64,000 nucleotides of DNA. Source: Trichobilharzia regenti. Its lineage: Eukaryota; Platyhelminthes; Trematoda; Strigeidida; Schistosomatidae. The translations under genes and the position numbers were made by a program. Below, in pieces: positions 11,766 to 23,100 of the stretch. The notes beneath the pieces are model-generated. The model made no database searches. It was not told the DNA's origin and was given only the letters and a program-made list of their open reading frames with translations. The DNA lies in contig OX235270.1 of the NCBI GenBank assembly GCA_944472135.2, forward strand, positions 55,309,267 through 55,373,266. Reading direction: 5' to 3'. The number at the start of each line of letters is the position of its first letter. Within the stretch, counting starts at the first letter, position 1.

Positions 11766-13228
11766 ACAGGCAAAAGATTTGGAAATAAGAAAGGGTGCCT
11801 ACTGATTGGAAGAAGAGCTACCTGGCTACTTCATCAAACTGTCAAAGAAAGGCGAATTACGCCTCACTCTGCAAGAACTGGCGTGTAATAATGCTTTTGT
11901 CCACGCCAACTAAATACTAAGTCGCATCATCCTGGGGAGAACAAAAGATGCATTGGATGCAGAACTCCGTCCCACCGGAACAAGCTGGATTCAGGAAAGG
12001 CAAATCATTTGCTGATCGAACTGCAACTCTACGCATCGTACGCATCGAACAAAGCATAGAATGGCAGTCAAATCTCTACCTTAACTTCATCGAATTCAAA
12101 AAGGCCTTCACCAGACAGCACTGACCGAGAAGAGATTTGGCGTACCTCAAGTCTTTATCAACCTCATTCAACAGCTGGCTATATGACAGTGGGATTTGTC
12201 AAGTGGTCCACAACGGGAAACTCAGTGAGGCGTTCGAAGTGAACACAGGAGTAAGACAAGCTGGCTGTCTATTATCACCGATGATATTTTTAATTGTGGA
12301 TGGCTGGGTTATGCATCAGACTGTGGGGAGCGAGGAGACAGAAATACGCTGGACCGCCAATCAGAAGACTGTGGAAGTTGTGGATTTCTCAGATAATATA
12401 TATATATATATACAAAGCCACCCAAACTCGAAGACCTACAGGCAGGCGAAAACCAACAAACTGGTAGAAGAGGCCTGCAGCGAAGACAGGACTCCAAGTG
12501 AACATAGAGGCGATGGAGGTGATGAAGATAACCAACCAACCAACCAACAACAACAACAACCAGCACCAATCATCATCAGTGACAGAGACTTGACAGAGGT
12601 TACTTCCTGCATTCACTTATGTGGGAAGCATCGTTTCAACTACAGACAGTCGGAACGGATGAAGATGTCAAAACCAGACAGACAGAATCAGAAAGGCAAG
12701 ATACGCCTTCATCAAGCTGAAACCAGTTTTGAAATCTCCCACACTTAACATCAAGAACGAGATTCGTATTTTCAACAGCAATGTCAAGTCAGTCCTTCTA
12801 CACGGGTCAGAAACTTGTCCAGCGTGTCATGAAAAGGATTTCCAACAGGTTTCAGACTCCTATCAGTATACTGAAGATCGAATGGCCAGCCAGAAATGAC
12901 TGGGAACAAGAAACTGTGAGGACAAACCAACCAAGAGCTTATTGGTCAACAAATATGTAGGAGAAAATGGAGATGGACCGGGCACACATTGAGGAGGGCG
13001 CCGAACGAAGTCGCAGGTCAGGCCATCACTCTAGTGGAGTCTTGATGGGAAGCGAGGGGCGGGTCGTCAGTGTGAGAGTGACATGGAGGAGATCGTGTGA
13101 GGGAGATATGAGAGATTATGGGCAATCGTGGGCTCAGCTAAAGAGGACGGCAGAAAATAGAACAAATTGGAGATGTGTTGTTGAAGCCCTATGTTCCCAT
13201 CGGAAAGCAAGGAAATATTAATAATTGT
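11766..13228 (+). pseudogene. RTE reverse transcriptase and C-terminal relic
   Basis: Recognisable pieces in changing frames include 'KIWK', 'DWKKSYLATSS'-like text, 'QAGFRKGKSFADRTATLRIV'-like text near 11985-12045, and 'VNTGVRQAGCLLSPMIF' near 12235-12290. The last matches the conserved TGVRQGCLLSP block of RTE polymerases, here with an extra alanine. Downstream are a (TA)n microsatellite at 12397-12413 and the conserved C-terminal tail at 12960-13225. Multiple stops and frameshifts make it dead. From 12239 on it is shared with the inverted copy. Confidence 0.7.
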
Positions 13229-15528
13229 GTTTTAGATCAGATAACATTATTTTCGTGTAAACCTTACACCTATGAGATGCATGTACCTATAACTGTGAAT
13301 ATATTATCGATTATAAAGACTACATACCGAATATTTTTGGAAGCAATTATTACGTCACGTGAAATTATATAAAGTAAATGGATATAGGATTAGCGCTGAA
13401 GGGTATACATTGACATTTATTCGGCATATTTTCTCCAAAAATAAATAATACCTACACCCACCCCTCCCCACACACATACCTACAAGATTGTATGCAGAAA
13501 ATGCATTGTCGAAAATCAACATTTTAATCCTTCTATATTTGTAAATAAATTAGAAAATACTTTTAGAACAAATATTTCCTGTACGTAAATAGGTTTCATT
13601 TTAAATGTTCCACTTTTCCAGTTTCAGTGACATTTCTAATTATCGATTAGTTGAGATCTTTTAATAATTGACTTTTAGTAGTTCAGAAAACAGTAGAAGT
13701 TAGGAGCTAAGTGGCTACTTTTTAGCTCGCTGGTGTGCTTTATGAATCTCACGGAGACCTTCCAGTCACGGCTAAATGACTTGAGAGCCCGAAACTTTGA
13801 AAAAACGTGCAGTAGCTCAGTCGCTACAACTCCGAGAAACACACATTAAAATACTGATAGAAAGTGTGATTAAACTACTAAAGAAAAAGAAGTATGGAAG
13901 GAGGAGTGGATAAATGAAGATAAGATCTCAGTGTATGTGTTTCCATATAAATGATTTAAGCTGTTTTATGAGGAGTTACCAGACACTAATTTCATCATCT
14001 CGAGGACTTCTGCCAGTCAAATTATGTCCACCAACGCCCTATGAATTTGTGGATTAGTGAGATGTTTAAGTCTGACCAACACTAACCTTTTTCCAACTCA
14101 GTCTTCCTTCAGCTAGCCTTGCTTTTCAGTGAAGGTGTTGATGTCACTATGTGATTACAACATTTAATTTCGTCTACGGAAATGCTAAAATTACTACTAT
14201 CGTAAGGATAGAACACAGTGGTTTTTGGTAACAGAAGTTTTCATTTGGTAACATGTAGAAATCCTACATTGAAAATCCAATTTTTAAAACTTGTTCATAT
14301 TTTCCTAATTATGTCATCGTTTGATGCCTTCTGTACTGCGACACAATCATTTGCATTACTCCTTTTTTAAACTTAATTCATTTCTTCTCTGTTGAAGATT
14401 TTTGGGAAGACGCCGAAAACATACTGCTTACAAATTTCAGTAAGTTGCACACGTGTAGCACTCCTATATTAACTCTAACTGTACATTTATAATACTAATT
14501 CATGTACGCATATTATACGTTTGCGGAAACTAATTTTACATTTGCCTGTGGAAGATATTTGCCATTGCATTGTTGAACACTGCTTTTTGTTTGTTACATA
14601 CATATTTTACGTGGTTATATACTTTTGCGTTAGCCTAGCACTTTTCAAAATTTTATTTCCAGAACGTGAAAACGTGGATGTACTAAAGTATTATAATAGG
14701 AATCATATTTACTACGCTATACACGTCACACTCTTTCATTTGTTAAATTTAAGCCAAGCTACATTAATCGCATACCCTGATCAATTTCTCTGAAATATTG
14801 CTGCTTATATATTCAGTTTTCCTAGATAATTACTCAGCCTTCTCCTTGATTTCTTTCCCTTAACCCTTTCGCCACCTCAGAAAAATTTCCAGTAGTTAAG
14901 ACTTTGACTTAAAATCCTGAAGTAACTTAAACATGTAACTGTAACTGTAGTGTTCTACCAGTTTTGTGTGAATACTGCGATTAATTATCCAACTGAAAGT
15001 ATCTTAATCGACAACAAGCTGAACAGAAGAACGTGAAATGGCTCACCATTCATCTTAGATTTTACGACTGACGATTCAGTAGGAAGTTCAGGTTCACTTG
15101 AATGACAATGAATAGTGACTTTTCCAAATTATAAATTCACATCAGTCTTAAATTACGAATGTAATTCACTGTGTTTTTTCCCTGTTGACTGAATGAAACG
15201 TAATCTGATATTTACCATATAGTCTTGAGCTGAAATACACCAGTCATACTTCATGCTCAATGATAATAACAGCAGAAAATTACAATTTACCATCTGCCTT
15301 TCTTTTTATCATAATTCCGCTATCCTGCTTTAAAACTGTATGGAATTCACTTTAGACCATAGGCTTATTTTTTCCCTTCAGTGAAATGGTGTAAAAAGAA
15401 AATAAGTACAACTTGCAGATAGGTACATTTTCACATTTCATTCTGAAAAACCCTTTTTGAAAGTAAGGAGTTTACTTCCATCATGATAATTTGTTTTTGT
15501 GCAATTTACTCTCCCTCATATAAGTACA
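13229..15528. other. Arm-internal spacer, nothing recognised
   Basis: AT-rich DNA present in both arms. The open frame at 14521-14793 (90 codons, hydrophobic) appears in both copies only because the arms are nearly identical, so its duplication is not evidence of coding. It uses a TTG-type start and has no motif. Confidence 0.5.
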
Positions 15529-15705
15529 TATATATATATAACTTGATTCCACAAAGTATTTTGGTACAACTATGAAATTTTCAGCCTATGATTTGTGCAG
15601 CCCAAATTTTAGCGGACCGACCACTTATACCAGGTGTACGTTGGCCGGGCAGTGAACCCTGGACCATCTGCATGGCCGGCGAGTGGCCCAACTTCTGGAC
15701 CACAT
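15529..15705 (-). mobile_element. tRNA-derived SINE (family 1), diverged
   Basis: On the minus strand a diverged head ('ccggccatgcagatggtccagg', 'gttcactgcccggcc') is followed by 'gtacacctggtataagtgg', 'aaatttcatagttgtacc' and 'atcaagttatat', with a short TA tract in place of the usual tail. It is older than the other copies by eye. Its counterpart in the right arm is at 49402-49580. Confidence 0.7.
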
Positions 15706-18633
15706 GTTCTTGTCGGTACTTCAAAGTCTAGGGAAACAAGATTAAATGTTTTGCTGTAAACGCATTTATATTAGTAAACTATGTTTACTGTTGTGAATTC
15801 CATAGTACAGTATTGGCTGCCTGAGAAACAGAATATATCTGAAGGGAAAGTATGTGTATAAAGTGGACGATGAATTTAGGAAATCCCATCAAGTAAATCT
15901 CGGTTTAGTCATACTTCACTTTACAACAATCACTCCATAGGTAAAAGAAAAAGAAATGTGAAAATAGAGAAAAAAACAAATAAGGAATGAATACATAAAT
16001 GAAGACTAATTGGTGTTTCGAAATTCTTAGGCTGATATAAAGTAGACGTATAGGAAAACTGCACTTCTGAGTGAATCATAACCATTGAGCTTCAGAAATA
16101 TACCATATGCATTCGTACAATTTTGTTATTTGGTTGCCTAGATACAACAGCTGATCAGGATAATTACATGTTTAAGTCATTTGTTTTATACTCTATAAGT
16201 AGCATTACTATATTTTATTATATGAATTAATCCTCCTTTTTATGACATTAATACGATACCTAAACGTTTATTGTGAAAGGAACACCGAGCATAGCGGTCT
16301 ATCCTCATCGGATGTATGAATCCAGTAAATACGTAAATAAATCACCCACAGACTATTCATACTGTTATTAAATTATATGCTATTTGGATGTAATCAGAAT
16401 CCAAACACTGAAGTAAAGATCTTTTAATGTCTCCCATCTTATCTCCACGTGTGGTATCAGTAACATACTCCATTCAGCGAATAATTCACAACTCAGCATG
16501 AGGCGGTCTATTGCGTCTAACCTTATAGCTGATTAGATCAGCAAATACTAAATGATTACGCGATTTTGGTCACCGTTGTTCTGACCCTACTGTGTATGTT
16601 AGGCGGAACTGTAAATTACCTAGTAAATGATAAAAGAAGTATTCTCTTACTAGAGTGATTTTCTAAACGAATAAGCGTGTGAGTCAAATCTCACATTAGT
16701 CTACCTGATTATATATCAGGTGAAATTAGGCTTTTGGATGGACTTTTCAAGACATTTGATCAAATGTTAGTGTAGTAAGTTAATCAACTGCGTTCACACA
16801 TAGGATGATCACTGCTTTTTAGTATCTACGGTTATTCGGTGTCGTATTCCTATAAAATTTAAAATCCGAAATAATAATGATTATAAATAGACAAATGAAT
16901 ATTGACATTCAAACGGATTACCTCGATGAATGTTATGAAATGATCTAATTCTAGCAGATCCTCACTCAACACGCTTCCAGCGTTATTCATTTTGGTTTAT
17001 TGTACATCATATTGCGAAGATTTGGAACAGTTGTTTCAATTAAAAAGAAAGACTGACATTATCTATTTAATCTCGTGGTTCAGAGGAACAGAAACGGATG
17101 AAATCAAGAAGTTCTGTTCTATTATTTTTAGATACTTTGCACTGGATATGTTTTTATTCCACTAGGAATGAATACAATCAAATTCAGTCGCACTTACTAT
17201 TACCAGAGTATATTTATTATTCGACGAGATCTTTTTAGGAGGGATTTACTGTCACTCAGGATTGGACTTTTTTCCAGGCGCTCATCTAAACAATCCACTT
17301 GTAGTAATCTCCGTCTGTTTTCTGTTTTTCTTTGCCCTTTATTTATACAATTTTTGTTATTTCATATGGGTTAAAACTGATACAGATTTATTTATTTATT
17401 TATTTTAACTAATTAGAATTTAATCAATAAAGAAAAGAATAAAACAGAATGCCTTATTCTTCCTTCATATAAATTATTCAAGATTTGTTCATATATGTTA
17501 CTCAAATGCAGTCAGATATACATCTGCGTCTATGTAATTTTATCTGTTTTTATGCGCACATCTGTGTATGAAAAAGCATATAATTTTGCGTACGCACACA
17601 ATGTTGCATGAGATCTTATGTACACAGGTTTGTTGACATGTACAATTTTTCTTATTTGTGTACTTGTGATGAATGAAGGGGGAATGAAAATCTGGGGGAC
17701 AGTTGCATTTCATCCAGAATCTTCAAGTTGAACTAAGAATCTCACATTCTAAGCAAATCATAATTTCACTAAAATGATTACCCGTAATGCTGATCTGTGG
17801 TGGCTAGCAATCGATACACTATTCTCTCTTAACACTAATCCTGAGTGGTCACAGGTGGCTGTCATACTGGTCGTCAGTCCTCAGTCGTTTGTACCTATTG
17901 TCTCCTGCGTAAGGCATTCTATGCTGAGTGAATAAATGCAGGTGCTCTAGTATACTTGGAAGCTATTCCTGAATATATAGAGGCTGAAGTGTTTGACCTC
18001 GTTGTTAATGGTGTGTCATCTAAAGTCAAATTAGAAATGGACATCGGAAACGGTGAAAAGGAAAAATAACCAACTTCTCGGTGAAGTGATCATCAGAAAT
18101 ATGCTCATATTTCCGTATGTTGGGACAACCATAGTGACTCGAATCCACAAGTCGAAGTTTCATAAACTAGCAAATCATCCATTAAACCACAACAGTCAGT
18201 CATTATAATTGGTGTTGAGTGAGTTAAATTCACATAGTGTTTATTAAATTTAAAACAGTATACTTACGATTTTGAAGGAATAAAAAGGTAGTTAGGAAAA
18301 TGAGACCATTATTGTCGTAAATTATTTCTTTTTAACGTCAGAAAGTCAGTTCTGCACAAAGTTTTTAATGGCAGTCCTAACAGATGTTGAGTGTACTTCA
18401 ATTTCTTTTTTAAATAAACAAGTATGCATTTTCGGCATTTCTGACTATGTATATATCTAATTATTTAACTTGTGATTCTTTTATGAAATCCTCTTGTTCT
18501 GTAAGTTACCCACCTTTCTTCCACATGGTAAATCTTCTAAATATATACATGAATATGATAAAAACGACTACCATTCCAAGTGATTCTATAGGAGATGAGA
18601 TCAATTTAGTTAAGAAATACTGGCTTCATTTAC
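15706..18633. other. Arm-internal spacer, nothing recognised
   Basis: AT-rich DNA shared by both arms, with a short (TTTA)n run at 17387-17403. The open frames at 17168-17374 and 18447-18656 have no motif and are mirrored in the other arm only by duplication. Confidence 0.5.
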
Positions 18634-18819
18634 TTTTACTTTTGATTACAGCTTGATTCCACACTGTATTTTTAGTACAAGTATGGAATTTCCAGCATGG
18701 ATATCGGTAGCCCTAATTTTGCAGGCCGACCATATATATCAGGTGTGCGTCGGCTGGGGATCGCACCTCGGAACATGTGCATGGTCGGTGAGAGTCCTAA
18801 CCACTGTGCCACCGACGCA
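18634..18819 (-). mobile_element. tRNA-derived SINE (family 1), well preserved
   Basis: On the minus strand it has the full head from GCGTCGG to CCGACGC, the palindromic 'gaccatgcacatg' segment, the body and an AAAAGTAAAAGTAAA-like tail (18631-18652 on plus). It abuts a Penelope-like relic at 18820, so the open frame 18697-19170 is a chance fusion of SINE and relic. The mirrored copy is at 46289-46474. Confidence 0.75.
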
Positions 18820-19400
18820 AAAGGATACGTACCAGTGATACAATCGACGGCGAACTGCAGCGACTCAGACAAATCCTCATGGAAAGTGGATGTCCTCCAA
18901 GATTCATCGAGAATAAACATGAAAGTAAAGCAAAGTTACGAAAGAACCCAGGAGGTGTTGAAGAAACTGATATTTATGAACGTTGAATTTAAAGGTGATA
19001 CTGGAGCTAAGATCTTGAAGAACCTCTTATGTAGATCACTGAAAAAACCTATCTTTTGGGCGAAACCAGGGATCAGATCTGAAACACGGATCAGTTTTCC
19101 CGGCCGAAAAATGACCAGTGGATGTGTGAAGGATAAACTGCCACTTTGGGCAACTTCAGTGTGTTTATGAATTCACCTGCTCCTGTGAAGCTAGTTATAT
19201 TGGTAGCACAAAGCTCACAAATTTCAAACGTACCTCTGAAAAATATCCGACATAGCGAATGGAGAATGCAAGATATTTACTAGCTCATTTCTCGAGCACT
19301 TCGTGAACTCAAGCCACTCAGCTCCAGCAGAGTGATCTTTCAAGACTGTCTACAAAGTAAGACTAAATGGTACAAAGGGCGTAAGGTTTCGGCATTTGTG
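18820..19400 (+). pseudogene. Penelope-like element C-terminal relic (left arm)
   Basis: In alternating frames the text gives 'LRQILMESGCPPRF', 'LRKNPGGVEETDIYER', 'EFKGDTGAKILKNLLCRSLK', 'KDKLPLWATSVC' and then CVYEFTCSCEASYIGSTK at about 19161-19215. The order (linker, F.GDTG..I...L...L, KD.LP..AT..C, then VY.F.CSC..SYIG) is the linker plus GIY-YIG nuclease of Penelope-like elements. Frame changes and stops make it inactive. It is mirrored at 45707-46287. Confidence 0.6.
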
Positions 19401-21047
19401 TATGGTGGAGGCGTTGTCAGTTCGGCAATGCGACCCCGAACTCTGTAAACAGAAAGTTTGCCGAATCTCTAATTCTACCATGGTCTTAACCTGTTCACAA
19501 GTCGTTCGCCGTAAAAAAAAATTTTTAATTTTACTTTTGGTTTGCTTTCTTTTTAATAATTAACTCACAATTATCACTCAAACACGTTCCTTTTGTACAT
19601 TTTCTTACTCTCTTCACAATTTTTAAATGGACACTCAACCGCCTTTCTTCTCACTCAATAACAATTTTAACCTTATCAAACTTCCAATACTTTTTCCCTT
19701 TGAGTAGTTGAGTATTACGTAGTTTACAACTTTTGTTTTTTACTTTTGAAGCCACTTCTGAGTAATCATATCAGTTATGTCACCCCACCCCAATAACTCA
19801 ATAATGGACTAGTATACATTTTCGATAAATATATATACGACTGTACAGCCTCTGAAAACGATTTCGTCGATAAACAAAATTTCTTCGCCGAATCATCTTT
19901 CGTTTGCTTCCAAATCTTATTTCGTAATGAAGTAAAAGAAAGTGGTAGGATGAAAATATCTCTCCACTACATTTAAAAGAACATTGGCTGTCTGGATATG
20001 GTAGTTCTGTCATGATGAAGCCATCGATACTACTGTTTTTTCTAAAAATGCAGACAAAAAATATAACAGACCTGAATTCTTGAAAATTAGCATATATTAC
20101 ATCGTTCTTAAAATGAGTTACTCTACTCAGTGATTTATCAACAGAACGAAAAAGCGTAATTGTTTCTTCTTAATGTCATCAAATAATATAGCAGGGAGCA
20201 GAATAGATGCACATTCTCATGTTATTTTAGACTTTTCATATGGCATATGAATGATTAATTTCATTTAAGTTAACGTGATTTACTGAATATAGTGTAAGCC
20301 GATACAGTAATTTAAAAACCAATGGTGAGTTGTATCCTCTAAGAAGGATATAACTGGTAAGTTATACTAAATATGTTTTCATAAAAATATTTATTTAAAT
20401 GAGATAATCACAACTAGTAATCACAAACTCAAAAAGACTAAGGAAAACATAAACTTTTAGTAAAAATTGCCCTGAGTACTACTCTATTCGATAAGCATAG
20501 TTGTGACCCAAAACATTTCATTAAGTACGTACGTTCATGACAGTATTTTCTCTATTTCAGTCGGTTATCTATGCACATATACCAGTTAGTTAGGAAATAA
20601 TTAGTACAGCTTGTTAGCCTCAGTGAATGACTTTCGATTAATGGTTCCCCATTTAAGCACTTGATCTGCCTGACTGATAGTCTCTGTATCGAACTTCACA
20701 CATAAATTCATATCCTTGGGTCCCGGAAAATTCGAAAACTCGGGGTTACCATTTTCATCCCTGTTATTTTCTTTGAGTGAAATAAATAAAAGTGAGAAAT
20801 AGGATAAATCAAAGTGAAAAATGAGATCAAAAAGGTGAAAAGATTTTAGCATCCCAAATGGTTTAAATTAATTACTTAAACTGAGTTCAATTTCCACATT
20901 ATTAAAGTTTATCATTTGCTAATAATTATTACTTGTGACTTCACGGTTAGTGGTAGCAGGGTTTTGCCATTTGTATTAGACGACTAATCTACATGATGTT
21001 AAATTTGTAAATGAGCTTCTGTGAGATCGTTTGCATTAGATAGAAAA
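19401..21047. other. Arm-internal spacer, nothing recognised
   Basis: AT-rich DNA shared by both arms. Open frames at 19798-20013 and 20601-20852 (minus strand) occur in both arms because the arms are copies. They show no motif. Confidence 0.5.
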
Positions 21048-21528
21048 GGACAAGAAGTTCAGAAATAATATTTTTTCAGTGATTTCATCGTCAAAAGATG
21101 TATAGTCTCATTTTTATGCATAGTTACAATTATCATGTGTTCAAAAGAAAATGGTCGAACCTCTACATTTACGACGGATATTGTTCTGTTTGATATCTTA
21201 ATTGTTGTTCTTTCCTTATCATTCCCATCATTTTTTCATCTTCAGTTATAAAAAAAACTATTATTTTAGTTTGTTCCTATGCACTTCCCGTTCACACCTG
21301 CCTTCCTTAAAAACTATTCTACATACTAAGCAGCTATTTTGTAATTTTTTTCTATGTCTCTTGTGATCTTTTTCCACACTTTCAAACTTCTGAATCTAAT
21401 TGAAGATTGTTATCTCCTTCAATCCCCCTTACTACTGTACTGAAACAAATAATAATTGTAACTATGCTAACTATGCATAAAAAGGCGATGAAATCACTGA
21501 AAACAAATCTTTTCTGAACTTTTTGTCA
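21048..21528. mobile_element. Short element with ~85-bp terminal inverted repeats (MITE-like)
   Basis: The left end ('agaagttcag', 'cagtgatttcatcg', 'tttttatgcatagttac') at about 21052-21130 recurs inverted at about 21448-21520 ('gtaactatgc', 'tgcataaaaaggcgatgaaa', 'cactgaaaac', 'tctgaacttttt'). About 310 bp of non-coding AT-rich DNA lies between. No transposase and no clear target duplication were found. The structure suggests a non-autonomous DNA transposon or fold-back element. It is mirrored at 43579-44059. Confidence 0.5.
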
Positions 21529-21567
21529 TTTTCTCTCTTATGTTGTGGAAAGTAATTTTTTACTACC

Positions 21568-21831
21568 AAACCGTCTACAGCGTCGGTGGCGCAGGCGTTA
21601 GGGCGCTCTCCGACCATGCACACGGTCCGGGGTTGGATCCCCGGCCGACGCACTCCTTTAACTCGTTAAGCCAGAAATAATGCTGGTAAAGAGGAAAGGT
21701 TGGACATGAGGCTAGCAACCACATCGTGGAAAATTAAACACTGCTACAGAAACTTCAAGCCACTAGCCTGAGGCCCGATGTTTTACTGGGAACGTGAAGG
21801 AAAAATTATTATTATTATAAACCGTCTACAG
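21568..21831 (+). mobile_element. tRNA-headed SINE (family 2) with 13-bp target duplication
   Basis: The 13-bp direct repeat AAACCGTCTACAG stands at 21568-21580 and 21819-21831. Between them lie a tRNA-like head (GCGTCGG ... CCGACGC, with a GCGC/GCGC D-stem-like pair and a CCGGGG/CCCCGG T-arm), a body with 'ggacatgaggctagcaacc' and 'ctacagaaacttcaag', and a (ATT)n tail. The head is related to SINE family 1. The body resembles the leader of the RTE element at 9420-9530. The long target duplication and the tail indicate L1/RTE-style retroposition. Confidence 0.8.
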
Positions 21832-22254
21832 ACAGTGGTTCCACTTGGGATGCATATGCATATTCACATAGTTTAACATCAGCCACATTATTGTATGATG
21901 TGTATGTAAATCTAATTCAGATCGAGGAGAATTCGAACTCAGACAACTGCTTTATTTGTCTAACCTATCTTCTGACAGTATAGTATTAGATTTATATTCA
22001 CATGATGTAATTAATAAACAGAGTATCCCGCTGATAATAATCAGGTAGGATAAGGAATTCTCAAATCTTTTTCTCTGTTAGTCTTCATACAGTTTGAGTA
22101 GGTTAGCAGTCGCGTACCATACTGGAAGATAGAGTAAAACATCTGTAAAATGCCTCTTAGTTCTCCTTGGTTTCTAATACCTTCTTCGTTTGTGAATGGC
22201 GACTGGCTGCAAGATCCTCTAACTACGTAAACTGTGCTGATTCCTTAAAGTACC
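21832..22254. other. Arm-internal spacer, nothing recognised
   Basis: AT-rich DNA between two SINEs in the left arm, mirrored in the right arm. No gene or repeat recognised. Confidence 0.45.
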
Positions 22255-22425
22255 TTGATAGATGATGAATAGCAGTGGATTCCATGATGCTCATTTAGTC
22301 TTATATGAGACGTATCAGCTGGATTTACCTGAATTCCCAGTGAGTGGTGGTGTTCAAACTTAGACTTAAGCCCAGTACTTATCGTTTCAAACGCAAAGGC
22401 GTTATCCAATAGACATATATATATA
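22255..22425 (-). mobile_element. Sm-alpha-like SINE with degenerate hammerhead ribozyme
   Basis: On the minus strand the order is an A-box-like 'attggataacgcc', a B-box-like 'gggcttaagtc', then 'accaccactcactggg', then the ribozyme segment at 22282-22322, then 'ggaatccactgct'. The ribozyme keeps CCAGCTGAT and a closing ATGG. The CUGAUGA core reads CTGATAC and the GACGAAA segment reads GACTAAA, so two conserved core blocks are changed and it should be inactive. The mirrored copy is at 42682-42851. Confidence 0.65.
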
Positions 22426-22750
22426 TACCTTCAAAAGTCTGCAACCATGACGCCATCAGGGACATCGCGACATCGTAAACCAATCACAATAACGCTCAGC
22501 CAGTGCGCCGGGATCTAACAGCCTGCTAGTTCTAACTTCTGTCACTTGGCTAAATAAGGCTACCACCATACTGAGTCATTGCTACTTATCTATATGTCTT
22601 GACTTCCTGGACTTCATCAGTCACTACTTGCTATAGGAATTACGAGAAGTCCATCACGTGTTTAGACAAGAATAAGAAGTAAGTTAAGTTTCAAATTTTG
22701 GGATCGAACAGATAATAAGTGCTCTCTAGTTTGAAGTGATTCTTCAGTTG
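22426..22750. other. Arm-internal spacer before the LTR
   Basis: No gene. A short (TA)n run at 22413-22428 marks the SINE tail. The rest is unassigned and mirrored in the right arm at 42352-42680. Confidence 0.4.
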
Positions 22751-22754
22751 ATAT

Positions 22755-23076
22755 TGTAGCGGTAAATAATTCCCCAAAATTATTGACCACAGCAATCACT
22801 CATCATTGGATGCTGACCACCACTGTTTAAGTCGACTTGTTTAGCTGAAGGCTTCCGGTCAAGCATCCCCGCCATTTGGTACCCCGTCGTGTAACGTGCA
22901 CGATCACTAGCTAGCTAAGCGTTCGTCTAACGGCTGGTTTTGGTTACTAAATATATATCTTGGTTCGGACGATCAATTGTTGGCTTTTGCTTTGTCTTTG
23001 GTACGCGAGAATAAATTAATTAGAAGTTGTTGAACGAGATATCACGTCAAAACTTTAATATCCGTCAACCTTTAAA
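22755..23076 (+). repeat. 5' LTR of the CsRn1-like element
   Basis: Starts TGTAGCGGTAAATAATTCCC and ends CAACCTTTAAA, 322 bp. Near its end it carries a 19-bp partial tandem duplication ('atatcacgtcaaaacttta' followed by 'atatccgtcaacc') that is absent from the LTRs at 30176 and 42049. The inverted-repeat homology with the right arm runs into this LTR. Confidence 0.85.
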
Positions 23077-23100
23077 CTGGTGAGCCCGACGTTCCATTCA
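23077..23100 (+). other. Primer binding site, tRNA-Trp type
   Basis: TGGTGAGCCCGACGT begins one base after the LTR. The complement of a tRNA-Trp 3' end is TGGTGACCCCGACGT as I recall it, so there is one mismatch. tRNA-Trp priming is reported for the CsRn1 clade. Confidence 0.6.

Larger units (their letters stand above)
9411..13228 (+). mobile_element. Decayed RTE-type non-LTR retrotransposon (SR2-like)
   Basis: The order is that of an RTE element: a short 5' leader with 'gggtcaggcgtggggctagtg' (9465-9490), an endonuclease from about 9685 to 10440, a linker region, a reverse transcriptase from about 11766 to 12330, and a 3' region ending near 13225 with the conserved RTE C-terminal tail. Stops and frame changes occur throughout, and a foreign 530-bp segment sits at 11232-11765. 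The part from 12239 onward is duplicated in the inverted copy at 51895-52903. Confidence 0.8.
12239..23076 (+). repeat. Left arm of a ~10.8-kb inverted repeat
   Basis: The sequence here matches the reverse complement of 42049-52903. Corresponding positions sum to about 65107-65109 through most of the arm (for example 14521 with 50588, 18697 with 46410 and 20601 with 44506). The sum is about 65142 beyond the (TA)n tract, which is longer on the right. Differences are few: a g/a at about 13224, a t/g near 16238, and a small cluster at 21634-21651. The outer edge lies inside an RTE element that continues leftward, so this is the undisturbed copy at that edge. The inner edge is inside an LTR. Confidence 0.9.

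Noticed and set aside
12309..12569. Minus-strand open frame with valine/leucine-rich text opposite the RTE tail
   Set aside because: It is a shadow of the RTE sequence and the microsatellite.
14521..14793. Hydrophobic 90-codon frame present in both arms, as a membrane protein gene
   Set aside because: Its presence twice follows from the near-identical arms. It starts with TTG and has no motif or supporting signal.
18697..19170. 157-codon frame as one gene
   Set aside because: It is a chance fusion of the complement of a SINE with a Penelope-like relic.
20601..20852. 83-codon frame mirrored at 44255-44506, as a conserved gene
   Set aside because: Same reason: duplication of the arm, not conservation. 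No family resemblance.
21581..21655. Functional tRNA gene
   Set aside because: Acceptor and T arms look good, but the anticodon arm does not form a standard five-pair stem with a seven-base loop. The unit has a SINE body, an (ATT)n tail and a target duplication.
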